DNA of 64,000 nucleotides. Source: Flavobacteriaceae bacterium. GTDB taxonomy: Bacteria; Bacteroidota; Bacteroidia; Flavobacteriales; Flavobacteriaceae. Shown piece after piece: positions 55,998 through 64,000 of the stretch. Position 1 is the first letter of the stretch, and each line of letters starts with the position of its first letter. The position numbers and the translations under genes are program-made. The stretch is taken from NCBI GenBank assembly GCA_026709415.1, contig JAPOSZ010000007.1:62001-126000 (forward strand), read 5' to 3'. The notes below the pieces were generated by a model. It saw nothing but the letters and a program-made list of their open reading frames with translations, did not search any database and was not told where the DNA came from.

Positions 55998-57128
55998 ATG
56001 CCTCTACAAAATCAAATTAAAGATGTGCTCAAAAGATTGAAAGAAAAGTATGAGGATTTGAAGCCAACTAAGCCGGATGAAATTAATACTGAAGATAAGT
56101 TTGTAATTCCATTATTGGATTGTTTAGGTTATCCCGTCTATAGTCATGATTTAGTAGAAAGAAGGTATCTTGCTAATAAAAGAAAACCTTATTCTAAAGG
56201 CAGTACCGATGCGGGAAGGGTCGATTTTGCCATTAAAGATGAAGTAACGAAAGAGCCTAAAATTTTCATTGAATGTAAACGATTGGATAGTTCACTTGAT
56301 GATGGTCCTACTGGTAATACCCCAGTTGATCAAACCAAAAGTTATTTTGATTTAAACATCTCTGTAGATTTTGCAATACTAACTAACGGCTATGAGTACA
56401 GAATTTATTCAGATTTAGATAATCCGAACTCTCTTGATTCTAAACCCTTTAAAGAATTCAATTTAAATAACTATTCCCAAGATGATATAAAGATTTTAGA
56501 GCTGATTTCTAAAGGTTACGATGTCGAAAAGGTCAAAAAGTTTGCTCGTGATAGTTTTGATAAAAGAGACTTATTGACTTATTTGAGTGAGAATTTAACG
56601 GAAAATCCTTGTTTAGAATTTATTAAGTTTTTATCCAAAGAAGTCTTTGGGGATAGAAAAAGTAAAAACGTTAAAAAAACCCAAAGTTTACTGCCTTTTG
56701 CAATTAAAGAATTAATGTTTAGTCAAGAGAGAGCTATTGAATGTCCAAAAAAGCAAGAAATTTGTTCAACTGTCCCGAAAGATGATGCCATAAACGTTTT
56801 TGATATAAAAGAGCTGAGCTACATCAAACCTGAATATATAATTTTTGAAAATCAAAAAGAAGATATGACCAATTGGCGTGATGTTCTTGAGTACTTGATG
56901 AAAAAGTTGCTTGATCGAGATGTCGCTGGTATTTCTCAATTACATGCGAAAAGTATTTCTACTCAGAGAAAATGGAGAGATTCTAGAGACATAGGCCATG
57001 GATATTACATTGAAGCAAACAAATCTGCAAAGGATATTATATCTGTCCTAAAAAAATCTTTATCCCATCTAAATCTTAAAGATGCTTTGTATTTATCAAT
57101 CCGGCATACCAAAACTTTAAAACAATAA
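55998..57128 (+). CDS. Type I restriction HsdR N-terminal-like nuclease
   Basis: The 376-residue product resembles HSDR_N proteins. INTEDKFVIPLLDCLGYPV is followed by the nuclease core VDFAIKDEVTKEPKIFIECKR, a D...ExK catalytic pattern (~75-95). FAILTNGYEYRIY and a helical region follow. The last ~150 residues end with a compact domain (NWRDVLEYLMKKLLDRDVAG to the stop). No HsdM, HsdS or helicase gene is adjacent, so this is an orphan nuclease or a stand-alone defence protein. It converges with metG. Confidence 0.82.
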   Translation: MPLQNQIKDVLKRLKEKYEDLKPTKPDEINTEDKFVIPLLDCLGYPVYSHDLVERRYLANKRKPYSKGSTDAGRVDFAIKDEVTKEPKIFIECKRLDSSLDDGPTGNTPVDQTKSYFDLNISVDFAILTNGYEYRIYSDLDNPNSLDSKPFKEFNLNNYSQDDIKILELISKGYDVEKVKKFARDSFDKRDLLTYLSENLTENPCLEFIKFLSKEVFGDRKSKNVKKTQSLLPFAIKELMFSQERAIECPKKQEICSTVPKDDAINVFDIKELSYIKPEYIIFENQKEDMTNWRDVLEYLMKKLLDRDVAGISQLHAKSISTQRKWRDSRDIGHGYYIEANKSAKDIISVLKKSLSHLNLKDALYLSIRHTKTLKQ

Positions 57129-57129
57129 A

Positions 57130-59184
57130 TCATCCTATTTTTTGACCACTGATTGAATCTGAGCTCTCCGGTCGAATAAAAATAGGAATCCCCTTTTCAT
57201 CCTCTGCCAAAAGAAGCATTCCATGACTCTGAATTCCACGTAATTTTCTTGGCTTTAAATTGGCCAATAAAATCACTTGTTTGCCAAGGAGCTCTTCAGG
57301 TTGATAATGAGGAAATATCCCCGAAACAACGGTTCTCGTTTGATCCCCATCACTCAGACATACTTTGATCAATTTATCGGTTTTCGGGACCTTTTCGGCT
57401 TCTAAAATCGTTGCCACTCTCAAATCTAAAGCCGAAAAGTCTTCATATGAAACATCTGGCTTTTTTGGAGGAAAGTCACTTGGTTCATCGTTCATTGAGT
57501 CTATATTTTTTAATTTGTCGAGTTGATGTTGGATTTCTTTATTGTCAATTTTATCAAAAAGACGCTCTGGTTTATTGATCAAATGACCTTCTTCAAATAG
57601 AATATTATTAGCTTTAATATCATTCCATGAGGGCATTTTACCATCTTTATTCAATATTTTTTCAATTTTTTTTGAGGTAAATGGTAAAAATGGAGCTCCC
57701 AAAACACTTAAAGAAGACACTAACTGCAAACACAAAATCAATGTGGTTCCAACCCTTTGTTTATCTGTTTTGATGATTTTCCATGGTTCTTGTTCTGCTA
57801 AATACTTGTTTCCACTACGAGAAAGATCCATAAACTCGGCTATAGCATCTCGAAATTTGAATTTCTCGATATGACTTGAAATTTTCTCCGGTGCTTTTTG
57901 AATATTTGATAAAAAGTCAACATCTTGGGAATTTAATTCTCCCCTTTTGGGAACCTCTCGATTGAAATATTTATCCATTAAAACAAGCGTTCGGTTGACA
58001 AAATTTCCCAAGTTGGCGACTAGCTCATTATTATTTCTTGCCTGAAAGTCGCTCCAAGTAAAGTCACTATCACTAGTCTCTGGGGCTGTAGCAGTCAATA
58101 CATAGCGTAAGACGTCTTGCTTTCCTGGAAAATCTTCCAGATATTCATGCAACCAAACCGCCCAATTTTTAGACGTCGATAATTTTTTGCCCTCCAGATT
58201 TAAAAATTCATTCGCTGGAACATTTTTGGGAATGATATAGTTTTCGGTTTCATTCAATATCATCGGAAAAATGATGCAATGAAAGACGATATTATCTTTT
58301 CCGATAAAATGATATAACTCCGTTTTTTTGTCTTGCCAATAAGGTCGCCAATCAACACCTTTTTTTTCTGCCCATTCTTTGGTAGAGGAGATATAGCCAA
58401 TTGGGGCATCAAACCACACATAAAATACCTTGTCTTCATATCCTTTTATTGGCACTTTAACCCCCCAATCTAAATCTCTAGTGATCGCCCTTGGATTAAA
58501 CCCTTGGTCAACCCATGATTTTACTTGGCCATAAACATTAGTTTTCCAATCGTCTTTGTGTTTTTCCAATATCCATTGTTTAATAAACTCATGATACTTT
58601 TCCATGGGTAAATACCAATGTTTTGTTTTTTTTGGAATTGGTCGGGCATTAGAAATGGTTGACTTGGGATTAATCAGGTCCATTACACTGAGAGAACTCC
58701 CACATTTTTCACATTGATCACCATAGGCTTCATCATGCCCACAAACCGGACAAGTCCCAATGACATAACGATCGGCTAAAAATTGATTTTCTTTTGGATC
58801 ATACAACTGTGTCGATTCTTTTTCTTCAAAAATCCCCTTGCGATATAATTCTAGAAATATTTCTTGGGTTGTTTGATGGTGGATGTTACGAGATGTCCTT
58901 GAGTAATTGTCAAATGATATACCAAATGCTTTAAACGATTTTTCAATCATCAGATGATACTTATCGATAAGCTCTTTTGGCTCGATTCCTTCTTGTCTGG
59001 CTTTCATTGAAATGGCCACCCCGTGTTCATCACTTCCACAGATATAAACCACATCACGCTTTCTAGCTCGCAAATACCGACAATAAATATCTGCCGGAAT
59101 ATAGACTCCAGCCAAATGTCCAATATGAATAGGACCATTGGTATAAGGTAAAGCCGCCGTTACAGTGTATCTTTTTGGTTTCAT
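57130..59184 (-). CDS. metG: Methionyl-tRNA synthetase with C-terminal tRNA-binding domain
   Basis: The 684-residue enzyme has the HIGH signature as HIGH (20-23) after YTNGP. A zinc knuckle CPVCGHDEAYGDQCEKCG lies at about 145-162, the KMSKS-like loop reads KLSTSKN, and the anticodon-binding helical domain follows. The last ~110 residues are an EMAP/Trbp111-like domain (DLRVATILEAEKVPKTDKL to PRKLRGIQSHGMLL). It charges tRNA-Met. The fused tRNA-binding domain is common in bacterial MetG. It is intact and divergent from the ACT-like gene. Confidence 0.98.
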   Translation of the reverse strand: MKPKRYTVTAALPYTNGPIHIGHLAGVYIPADIYCRYLRARKRDVVYICGSDEHGVAISMKARQEGIEPKELIDKYHLMIEKSFKAFGISFDNYSRTSRNIHHQTTQEIFLELYRKGIFEEKESTQLYDPKENQFLADRYVIGTCPVCGHDEAYGDQCEKCGSSLSVMDLINPKSTISNARPIPKKTKHWYLPMEKYHEFIKQWILEKHKDDWKTNVYGQVKSWVDQGFNPRAITRDLDWGVKVPIKGYEDKVFYVWFDAPIGYISSTKEWAEKKGVDWRPYWQDKKTELYHFIGKDNIVFHCIIFPMILNETENYIIPKNVPANEFLNLEGKKLSTSKNWAVWLHEYLEDFPGKQDVLRYVLTATAPETSDSDFTWSDFQARNNNELVANLGNFVNRTLVLMDKYFNREVPKRGELNSQDVDFLSNIQKAPEKISSHIEKFKFRDAIAEFMDLSRSGNKYLAEQEPWKIIKTDKQRVGTTLILCLQLVSSLSVLGAPFLPFTSKKIEKILNKDGKMPSWNDIKANNILFEEGHLINKPERLFDKIDNKEIQHQLDKLKNIDSMNDEPSDFPPKKPDVSYEDFSALDLRVATILEAEKVPKTDKLIKVCLSDGDQTRTVVSGIFPHYQPEELLGKQVILLANLKPRKLRGIQSHGMLLLAEDEKGIPIFIRPESSDSISGQKIG

Positions 59185-59406
59185 TAGAGCTCAAAAGTAT
59201 GTAAATAAGCCCCTTCTCTTAATGACTTGTTAATTTATCTGATCCCTGGTTAGTTGAACACCTCCCTAAATAATCATTAAAACAAACATTCATGATTCAA
59301 GGGAATGAATTGAACTTTCTAAAAGTCACAAATTGTTGTATTATAAAAACCGAATAAAATATTTATGCTATTATTGTTGTGTAAATAACAATTAATTTTA
59401 TTTGTA

Positions 59407-60072
59407 ATGAATGCGACAACCGTTTCTTTTGCTGTTACTGAATACATCAAACAAAAGCCATTTCTTTCTACGGCTTTGGATCAGGGAATCATCAATTTAA
59501 CAGCACTGGCTCGAATGATTAAATCGGATATCGAAAAAAAACTCAATAAAAAGGTGCAAAAGGGGGCCTTAGTGATGGCTTTAAAAAGGATTTCCGATAC
59601 GCTTGAATTTACTTCCACGCATCAAATCGTTAAAACGCTTCGAAACATTGGAGAAATTAATGTGCGGAGTTCCTTAGTGGACTATAATTTCAAATTATCA
59701 GAAACCCTTTTAAAAAAACAAGCTCAATTATTGATGCAAATAAAGAAATCAGAAGATGTGTTTTATACTTCATCAAGAGGCGTTGGGGAATCCAACATTA
59801 TTGTCAGCCAAAACATTTCAGGATTAGCAGATGAAATTTTTAAATCCGAAACCCTTAAATTCAAACAATCCAATTTATCAGCCATTACGATCAAGTTACC
59901 TGAAGAAAATGTTTCTATTCCAGGAATTTATTATTTCTTTTTCCAAAGACTATCTTGGCAAAATATCAACATCATTGAAGTGATTTCAACGACGAATGAA
60001 GTCACCTTATTGATGAATGATCAAGTGGTCATCGATGCTTTCGTAGCTATACAGAAACTGAAGCATATTTGA
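59407..60072 (+). CDS. ACT-domain-like protein related to aspartate kinase regulatory part
   Basis: This 221-residue product has an N-terminal helical part (LARMIKSDIEKKLNKKVQKGALVMALKRI). Two ACT-like folds follow, the second ending GIYYFFFQRLSWQNINIIEVISTTNEVTLLMNDQ (~167-202). It lacks any kinase domain. Short proteins of this type in Bacteroidota are often labelled aspartate-kinase-like. It may be a free-standing regulatory or amino-acid-sensing protein. It converges with mfd and overlaps its 3' end by 26 bp. Confidence 0.75.
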   Translation: MNATTVSFAVTEYIKQKPFLSTALDQGIINLTALARMIKSDIEKKLNKKVQKGALVMALKRISDTLEFTSTHQIVKTLRNIGEINVRSSLVDYNFKLSETLLKKQAQLLMQIKKSEDVFYTSSRGVGESNIIVSQNISGLADEIFKSETLKFKQSNLSAITIKLPEENVSIPGIYYFFFQRLSWQNINIIEVISTTNEVTLLMNDQVVIDAFVAIQKLKHI

Positions 60073-63000
60073 TGGCCTTTTGGAGTTGTTTTAATACGGC
60101 GAATAATTGTGAAAACCTTTCAACCCATCCTATTTCAATCCAAAATGACGCTTCATGGTGGCCATCAAAATCGGCGACCTTGTATGGACATTCGATATGG
60201 TTTAATTCTTGAATTAGAGCAGAAAATTCTTGATCAGAATATGAATTGATTCTGTTTTTGTCAAAATAAAGTCGACTCTTTTCATTTTTAGCAAGGAGTC
60301 TTTCAATGCCAAGCTCTATAGCCACTCGTTTTACTTGGACCAATTCAACAAGGGATTTGAATTCAACTGGAATACGTCCAAATCGATCTTTTACTTCTTC
60401 TTGTATTTCTTCTAAATGCTTGGAGTCTTTAAAATGGTTGAGTTTTTGATAATAACTAATTCGTTCTGAGGTGACATTGATATAATCTTGAGGAATAAAG
60501 GCTTCTATATCTGTTACAATCTGAATAGGAAATGGATCCTCAATGATTGGCTTATTTAAATCCAATTGGCTTATATCCAAACCGGCTTCATCTTTCATTT
60601 CTTGTATAGCATCTTTTAGTATTTTATGGTAGGTATCAAATCCCATTTCACTGATAAACCCACTTTGCTCAGCCCCTAATATGTCCCCAGCACCCCTAAT
60701 TTCTAAATCTTTTAATGCCACATGGATACCTTGCCCCAATTCAGTAAATTGTTGTAGTGATCGAATACGCTTTTGAGCATCTGATGGGACGGCTGACATT
60801 TTGGGGGTAATCAAATAAGCAAAGGCTTTGATATTACTGCGTCCGACTCTCCCTCTCATTTGATATAAATCGCTTAATCCATACCGATGGGCTTGATTGA
60901 TAAAAATAGTATTGGCCTGTGGCACATCCAACCCATTTTCAATGATGGTCGTTGAAACCAATACATCATATTGTCCTTGGATGAAGCCTAACATGATTTG
61001 TTCTAGTTCTGTCCCCTTTTTTCTCCCATGACCAACCGCTATTCTTGCTTCTGGAACCAATTTTTGCAGATACATTTGGATTTGTTCTATATTTTCAATT
61101 CGATCATTGACAAAATATACCCTTCCTTTTCGCCTTATTTCATATCGAATGGCTTGTTGAATCAATTCTTTATCTAATCGAATAATATGTGTCTCAACTG
61201 GATAACGGTTCGGTGGAGGGGTGTTGATTAATGAAATGTCTCGAGCAGACATGAGGCTAAATTGGAGGGTTCGGGGAATAGGTGTAGCAGTTAACGTCAA
61301 TACATCCATATTCGTTTTTAGATTTTTTAACTTTTCTTTCACAGAGACCCCAAATTTTTGTTCTTCATCAACAATCAGTAACCCTAGTTTTTTGAATTGA
61401 ATTTTTGGATTGACCAAGGCATGAGTCCCTATGATAATATCTAATGAACCATTTGAAATTTTTTCAAGAATCTTATTTCGTTCTCGTTGTGTTTTAAATC
61501 GAGAAAGAAAGTCAATTTCTATAGGAAAGCCTTCCAATCTCTTCCGAAATGTATTATAATGTTGAAATGTAAGAATGGTTGTCGGGACCAACACAGCAAC
61601 CTGTAGACCATTTTCAACGGCTTTAAAGGCTGCCCGAATAGCTACTTCGGTTTTTCCAAAACCCACATCACCACAAATCAATCGATCCATAGGACGCTCC
61701 GACTCCATGTCCTGTTTGACTTCCTTTGTAGCGGTTAATTGATCTGGCGTTTCTTCATAAAAAAAAGAAGCTTCTAACTCGGATTGTAAATAAGAATCCG
61801 GTGAGCAACTATTGCCAACTTTTCGATTTCTTTTGGCATATAGTTTGACCAAATCAAAAGCCAACTCTTTGACTTTTTTTTTAGTCTTGTTTTTAAGATT
61901 TTTCCATTTTTTTCCGCCAAGTCTATAAATCGTGGGGGGTGTTCCATCTTTTGAATTAAATCGATGAATTTTTTCTAGAGAATGTACGCTCAAATCCAAC
62001 ACATCATTTTCTGCATATAAAATACGGAGGACTTCTTGCTTTTTACCTCTATACTCTATGGTTTTCAATCCCACAAACTTTCCAATACCATGATCGATAT
62101 GCGTCACAAAATCCCCGGCTCTCAATTGAGTCAGGTTTTTCACATGGATGGCCGGACCCATTGATTGACCCCATTTTGATCGATATCTATGATACCTTTT
62201 AAATATTTGATGATCGGTATAACACAACACCCCAGCATCCAAATCACTGAATCCCCTATAAAGAGGAAACGGTTTTACATCATATTTACTTTCTAATCCA
62301 ATACGATCAAATACTTCTTGGATTCTATTCAATTGGGGGTGGTTTGAACAATAAATGGTGTTTTTTATTCCTTGGTTAGCATATCCCATGAGATGATCTT
62401 TCAGCAATTCAAATTTCTTTTTGAAGTCGGGTTGTTCTGTTTGATGAATTTTCAACTGCAATTTAGGTGAGAGTTCATTCGAATCATTTAACAACACGAC
62501 ATTTTTAAATTCCAATTGTTCTTGTAGTTCTCCGTGTTGAATAAACTGAACTTCCATTGATTCCATCATTTCATTCTGTGAAGTCAAGGAGTCCGGTTTA
62601 CTAGTTGAATTCAAGTTTCTAGTGCTCTGATACAAGTCATCAAAATCAAAAAAGATGTAGTTGCAATCTTGAGGCAATATTTCCATTAACGCTTTTCGAT
62701 TGTAGGTGGTTGATGCTTTTGATAGATCGGGCAATAACTCCACGGCGTCTAGTCGCTCAATGGTTCTCTGAGATCGAACTTCAAAGGTGCTGATTCTTTC
62801 AACCAGATCATCAAAAAACTCGATGCGAACGGGCCATGGTAAAGCATATGAAAACACATCGATGATGCCTCCTCTTGTTGCAAATTCACCGGGTTTCATG
62901 ACAAAATCAACATTTTGAAATCCCTCATCAAATAACTTTTCATTTAGGGTGTCGAATCCAAACTCTTGATCGACAATAATGGTGGAGGATATGTTCTGAA

Positions 63001-63445
63001 CGTCTTTTTTTTCAATTACTTTTTCAACTAATGCTTTTGGATATGTGATGAGGACTATAGGACTCTTGTTCGTTTGAATGTTTTTGAGTGTTTGGCTTCT
63101 TTCTAATAAATCATAACGTACGTTTGAGGAATGTATTCTGCCACCACGATTACTTGATGGTAAAAACAAAACTTCTTGATCTGTTAAAATCGTTTGAAAA
63201 TCATTTTGATAATAGGCTGCACGCTCTTCATCATTACAGACTATGATCATGGTTCTTTGGGAATCTAAAAACCCTTTGCCTAGTCTGAAAGTGATTCCTG
63301 AACCAACCAAACCTTTGATGAGTGAACAAGATTTAGAACTTAAAATATCTTTCAGAATCTTTTGAGATTCTAGGGGTATTAAGTTTTTAAATATCTCTTT
63401 TATGACAAGAAAATCGAACGGTTCAAAGTTAATTTTCCTTTTCAT
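60047..63445 (-). CDS. mfd: Transcription-repair coupling factor Mfd
   Basis: The 1132-residue protein has the Mfd layout. A UvrB-homologous N-terminal region (~30-330) precedes the RNA-polymerase interaction domain (GDFVTHIDHGIGKFVGL, near 440). The RecG-like helicase motor has GDVGFGKTEVA and DEEQKFGV, with TATPIPRTLQ and QMRGRVGRS motifs. The TRCF C-terminal domain (~950-1100) completes it. It removes stalled RNA polymerase from lesions and recruits UvrA. It is slightly shorter than the E. coli form. Its end overlaps the ACT-like gene. Confidence 0.97.
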   Translation of the reverse strand: MKRKINFEPFDFLVIKEIFKNLIPLESQKILKDILSSKSCSLIKGLVGSGITFRLGKGFLDSQRTMIIVCNDEERAAYYQNDFQTILTDQEVLFLPSSNRGGRIHSSNVRYDLLERSQTLKNIQTNKSPIVLITYPKALVEKVIEKKDVQNISSTIIVDQEFGFDTLNEKLFDEGFQNVDFVMKPGEFATRGGIIDVFSYALPWPVRIEFFDDLVERISTFEVRSQRTIERLDAVELLPDLSKASTTYNRKALMEILPQDCNYIFFDFDDLYQSTRNLNSTSKPDSLTSQNEMMESMEVQFIQHGELQEQLEFKNVVLLNDSNELSPKLQLKIHQTEQPDFKKKFELLKDHLMGYANQGIKNTIYCSNHPQLNRIQEVFDRIGLESKYDVKPFPLYRGFSDLDAGVLCYTDHQIFKRYHRYRSKWGQSMGPAIHVKNLTQLRAGDFVTHIDHGIGKFVGLKTIEYRGKKQEVLRILYAENDVLDLSVHSLEKIHRFNSKDGTPPTIYRLGGKKWKNLKNKTKKKVKELAFDLVKLYAKRNRKVGNSCSPDSYLQSELEASFFYEETPDQLTATKEVKQDMESERPMDRLICGDVGFGKTEVAIRAAFKAVENGLQVAVLVPTTILTFQHYNTFRKRLEGFPIEIDFLSRFKTQRERNKILEKISNGSLDIIIGTHALVNPKIQFKKLGLLIVDEEQKFGVSVKEKLKNLKTNMDVLTLTATPIPRTLQFSLMSARDISLINTPPPNRYPVETHIIRLDKELIQQAIRYEIRRKGRVYFVNDRIENIEQIQMYLQKLVPEARIAVGHGRKKGTELEQIMLGFIQGQYDVLVSTTIIENGLDVPQANTIFINQAHRYGLSDLYQMRGRVGRSNIKAFAYLITPKMSAVPSDAQKRIRSLQQFTELGQGIHVALKDLEIRGAGDILGAEQSGFISEMGFDTYHKILKDAIQEMKDEAGLDISQLDLNKPIIEDPFPIQIVTDIEAFIPQDYINVTSERISYYQKLNHFKDSKHLEEIQEEVKDRFGRIPVEFKSLVELVQVKRVAIELGIERLLAKNEKSRLYFDKNRINSYSDQEFSALIQELNHIECPYKVADFDGHHEASFWIEIGWVERFSQLFAVLKQLQKAIKYASVSV

Positions 63446-63632
63446 TACCGTTAAATCATATCAAAAGAAAAGATTTAACATTACGCCATAATCCGAAATC
63501 AATTTTGGTACCTTTGAGAAAGCTGTTTTACATCACATCCTTCCATTTTATTCGAGCTTGGAAACATTGATAATCACAAGTTTTATCCCATTAACAACTC
63601 TTAATCGACATCTCTTTTAACACATTTAAATA

Positions 63633-64000
63633 ATGGCAAACCTTTCCAATAGCAAGCGTCCTCTTTTTTTGATTTTAGATATTGAAACCACCGGTCTATC
63701 TGAACTTAAAGATGTGGATCTTGATCATGTCAATCCTTTGGAGTGGCCTCGTTGCGTTCAGATCGCATGGAATCTCCATGACAGTTCAGGAAAGTGTATT
63801 GAAGACCATGATTTTATAGTAAAAACCGATGGCTTCAATATTCCTCTATCAGCTTACAATATTCATGGCATATCTGATGAACTATCCCAAAAAGAAGGCT
63901 TCCCTATTGACCAAGTTCTTTTAGAGTTAGACAAAACGATAAAAAAAGCAGATTTCATAGTCGGCCATAATATCGGGTTTGATATCGGTGGGATCAGCTC
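63633..64000 (+). CDS. DEDD-type exonuclease, start only (window edge)
   Basis: From ATG 63,633 the translation begins MANLSNSKRPLFLILDIETTGL, with the ExoI DxE motif DIETTGL. It continues with VQIAWNLHD, the SAYNIHGISDE stretch and the ExoII motif GHNIGFDIGG. This is the proofreading exonuclease fold of the DnaQ family. The gene runs off the window. In some Bacteroidota such a domain is joined to the DNA polymerase III alpha subunit, but this cannot be seen here. It is divergent from mfd. Confidence 0.85.
   Translation, partial: MANLSNSKRPLFLILDIETTGLSELKDVDLDHVNPLEWPRCVQIAWNLHDSSGKCIEDHDFIVKTDGFNIPLSAYNIHGISDELSQKEGFPIDQVLLELDKTIKKADFIVGHNIGFDIGGIS

Noticed and set aside
59251-59260. TAGTTGAACA match to the IS-end motif
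   Set aside because: Only 10 bases match and the flanks do not; likely chance.
1-64000. CRISPR arrays and rRNA genes
   Set aside because: No regularly spaced repeats and no rRNA-like sequence were seen on reading the window.

Overview
The window comes from a low-GC member of the Bacteroidota. The evidence is a SusC/SusD pair with an FG-GAP/UnbV lipoprotein, a DUF6607-like protein, a RibBA whose cyclohydrolase half has lost its zinc ligands, and the order miaB / sigma-54 activator / lptE / TPR protein / secG / groES / groEL, which I know from Bacteroidota genomes. Shine-Dalgarno sequences are mostly absent. I cannot name the genus.

Region 1 (1-25,026) is a carbohydrate-use region. An outer-membrane uptake unit (SusC, SusD, FG-GAP lipoprotein) lies on the minus strand, with a secreted putative glycosidase running away from it. 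An AraC-type and a LacI-type regulator follow. Then come an RraA-family protein, a sugar porter, an SDR dehydrogenase, a signal-less solute-binding-like protein, a lactonase, a mannonate dehydratase and a secreted GH38 alpha-mannosidase. Read together they suggest a route without phosphorylation: mannose released by GH38, imported, oxidised to a lactone, hydrolysed to mannonate, dehydrated to 2-keto-3-deoxygluconate and possibly cleaved by the RraA-like protein. Three copies of a 16-bp LacI-type near-palindrome (12,925; 14,578; 20,739) lie at the gene boundaries. Transposase remnants occupy two of the gaps.

Region 2 (25,180-34,824) is housekeeping: folD, ffh, an NhaC-type antiporter, ftsK, a LolA-like protein, an LptF/G permease, ribBA and tRNA-Ser(UGA).

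Region 3 (34,857-46,245) is an accessory island between tRNA-Ser and miaB. It holds a UDG-like protein, a small membrane protein, a mobile mystery A/B (XRE + Fic) pair, a DUF4268-like protein, a DUF6607-like protein, a UPF0173 metallo-hydrolase, a MntA/HepT pair with broken HepT, and a type III restriction-modification system in which both genes are broken.

Region 4 (46,353-64,000) is mainly core: miaB to groEL, methylglyoxal synthase, tRNA-Gln(UUG), a CBS protein, metG, an ACT-like protein, mfd, and the start of a DEDD exonuclease cut by the window edge. It also carries a second, frameshifted methyltransferase-HNH gene and an orphan HsdR-N-like nuclease.

A recurring theme is decay of the mobile and defence genes (nonsense codons in mod and hepT, single-base frameshifts in res and the methyltransferase-HNH gene) beside intact core and sugar genes.
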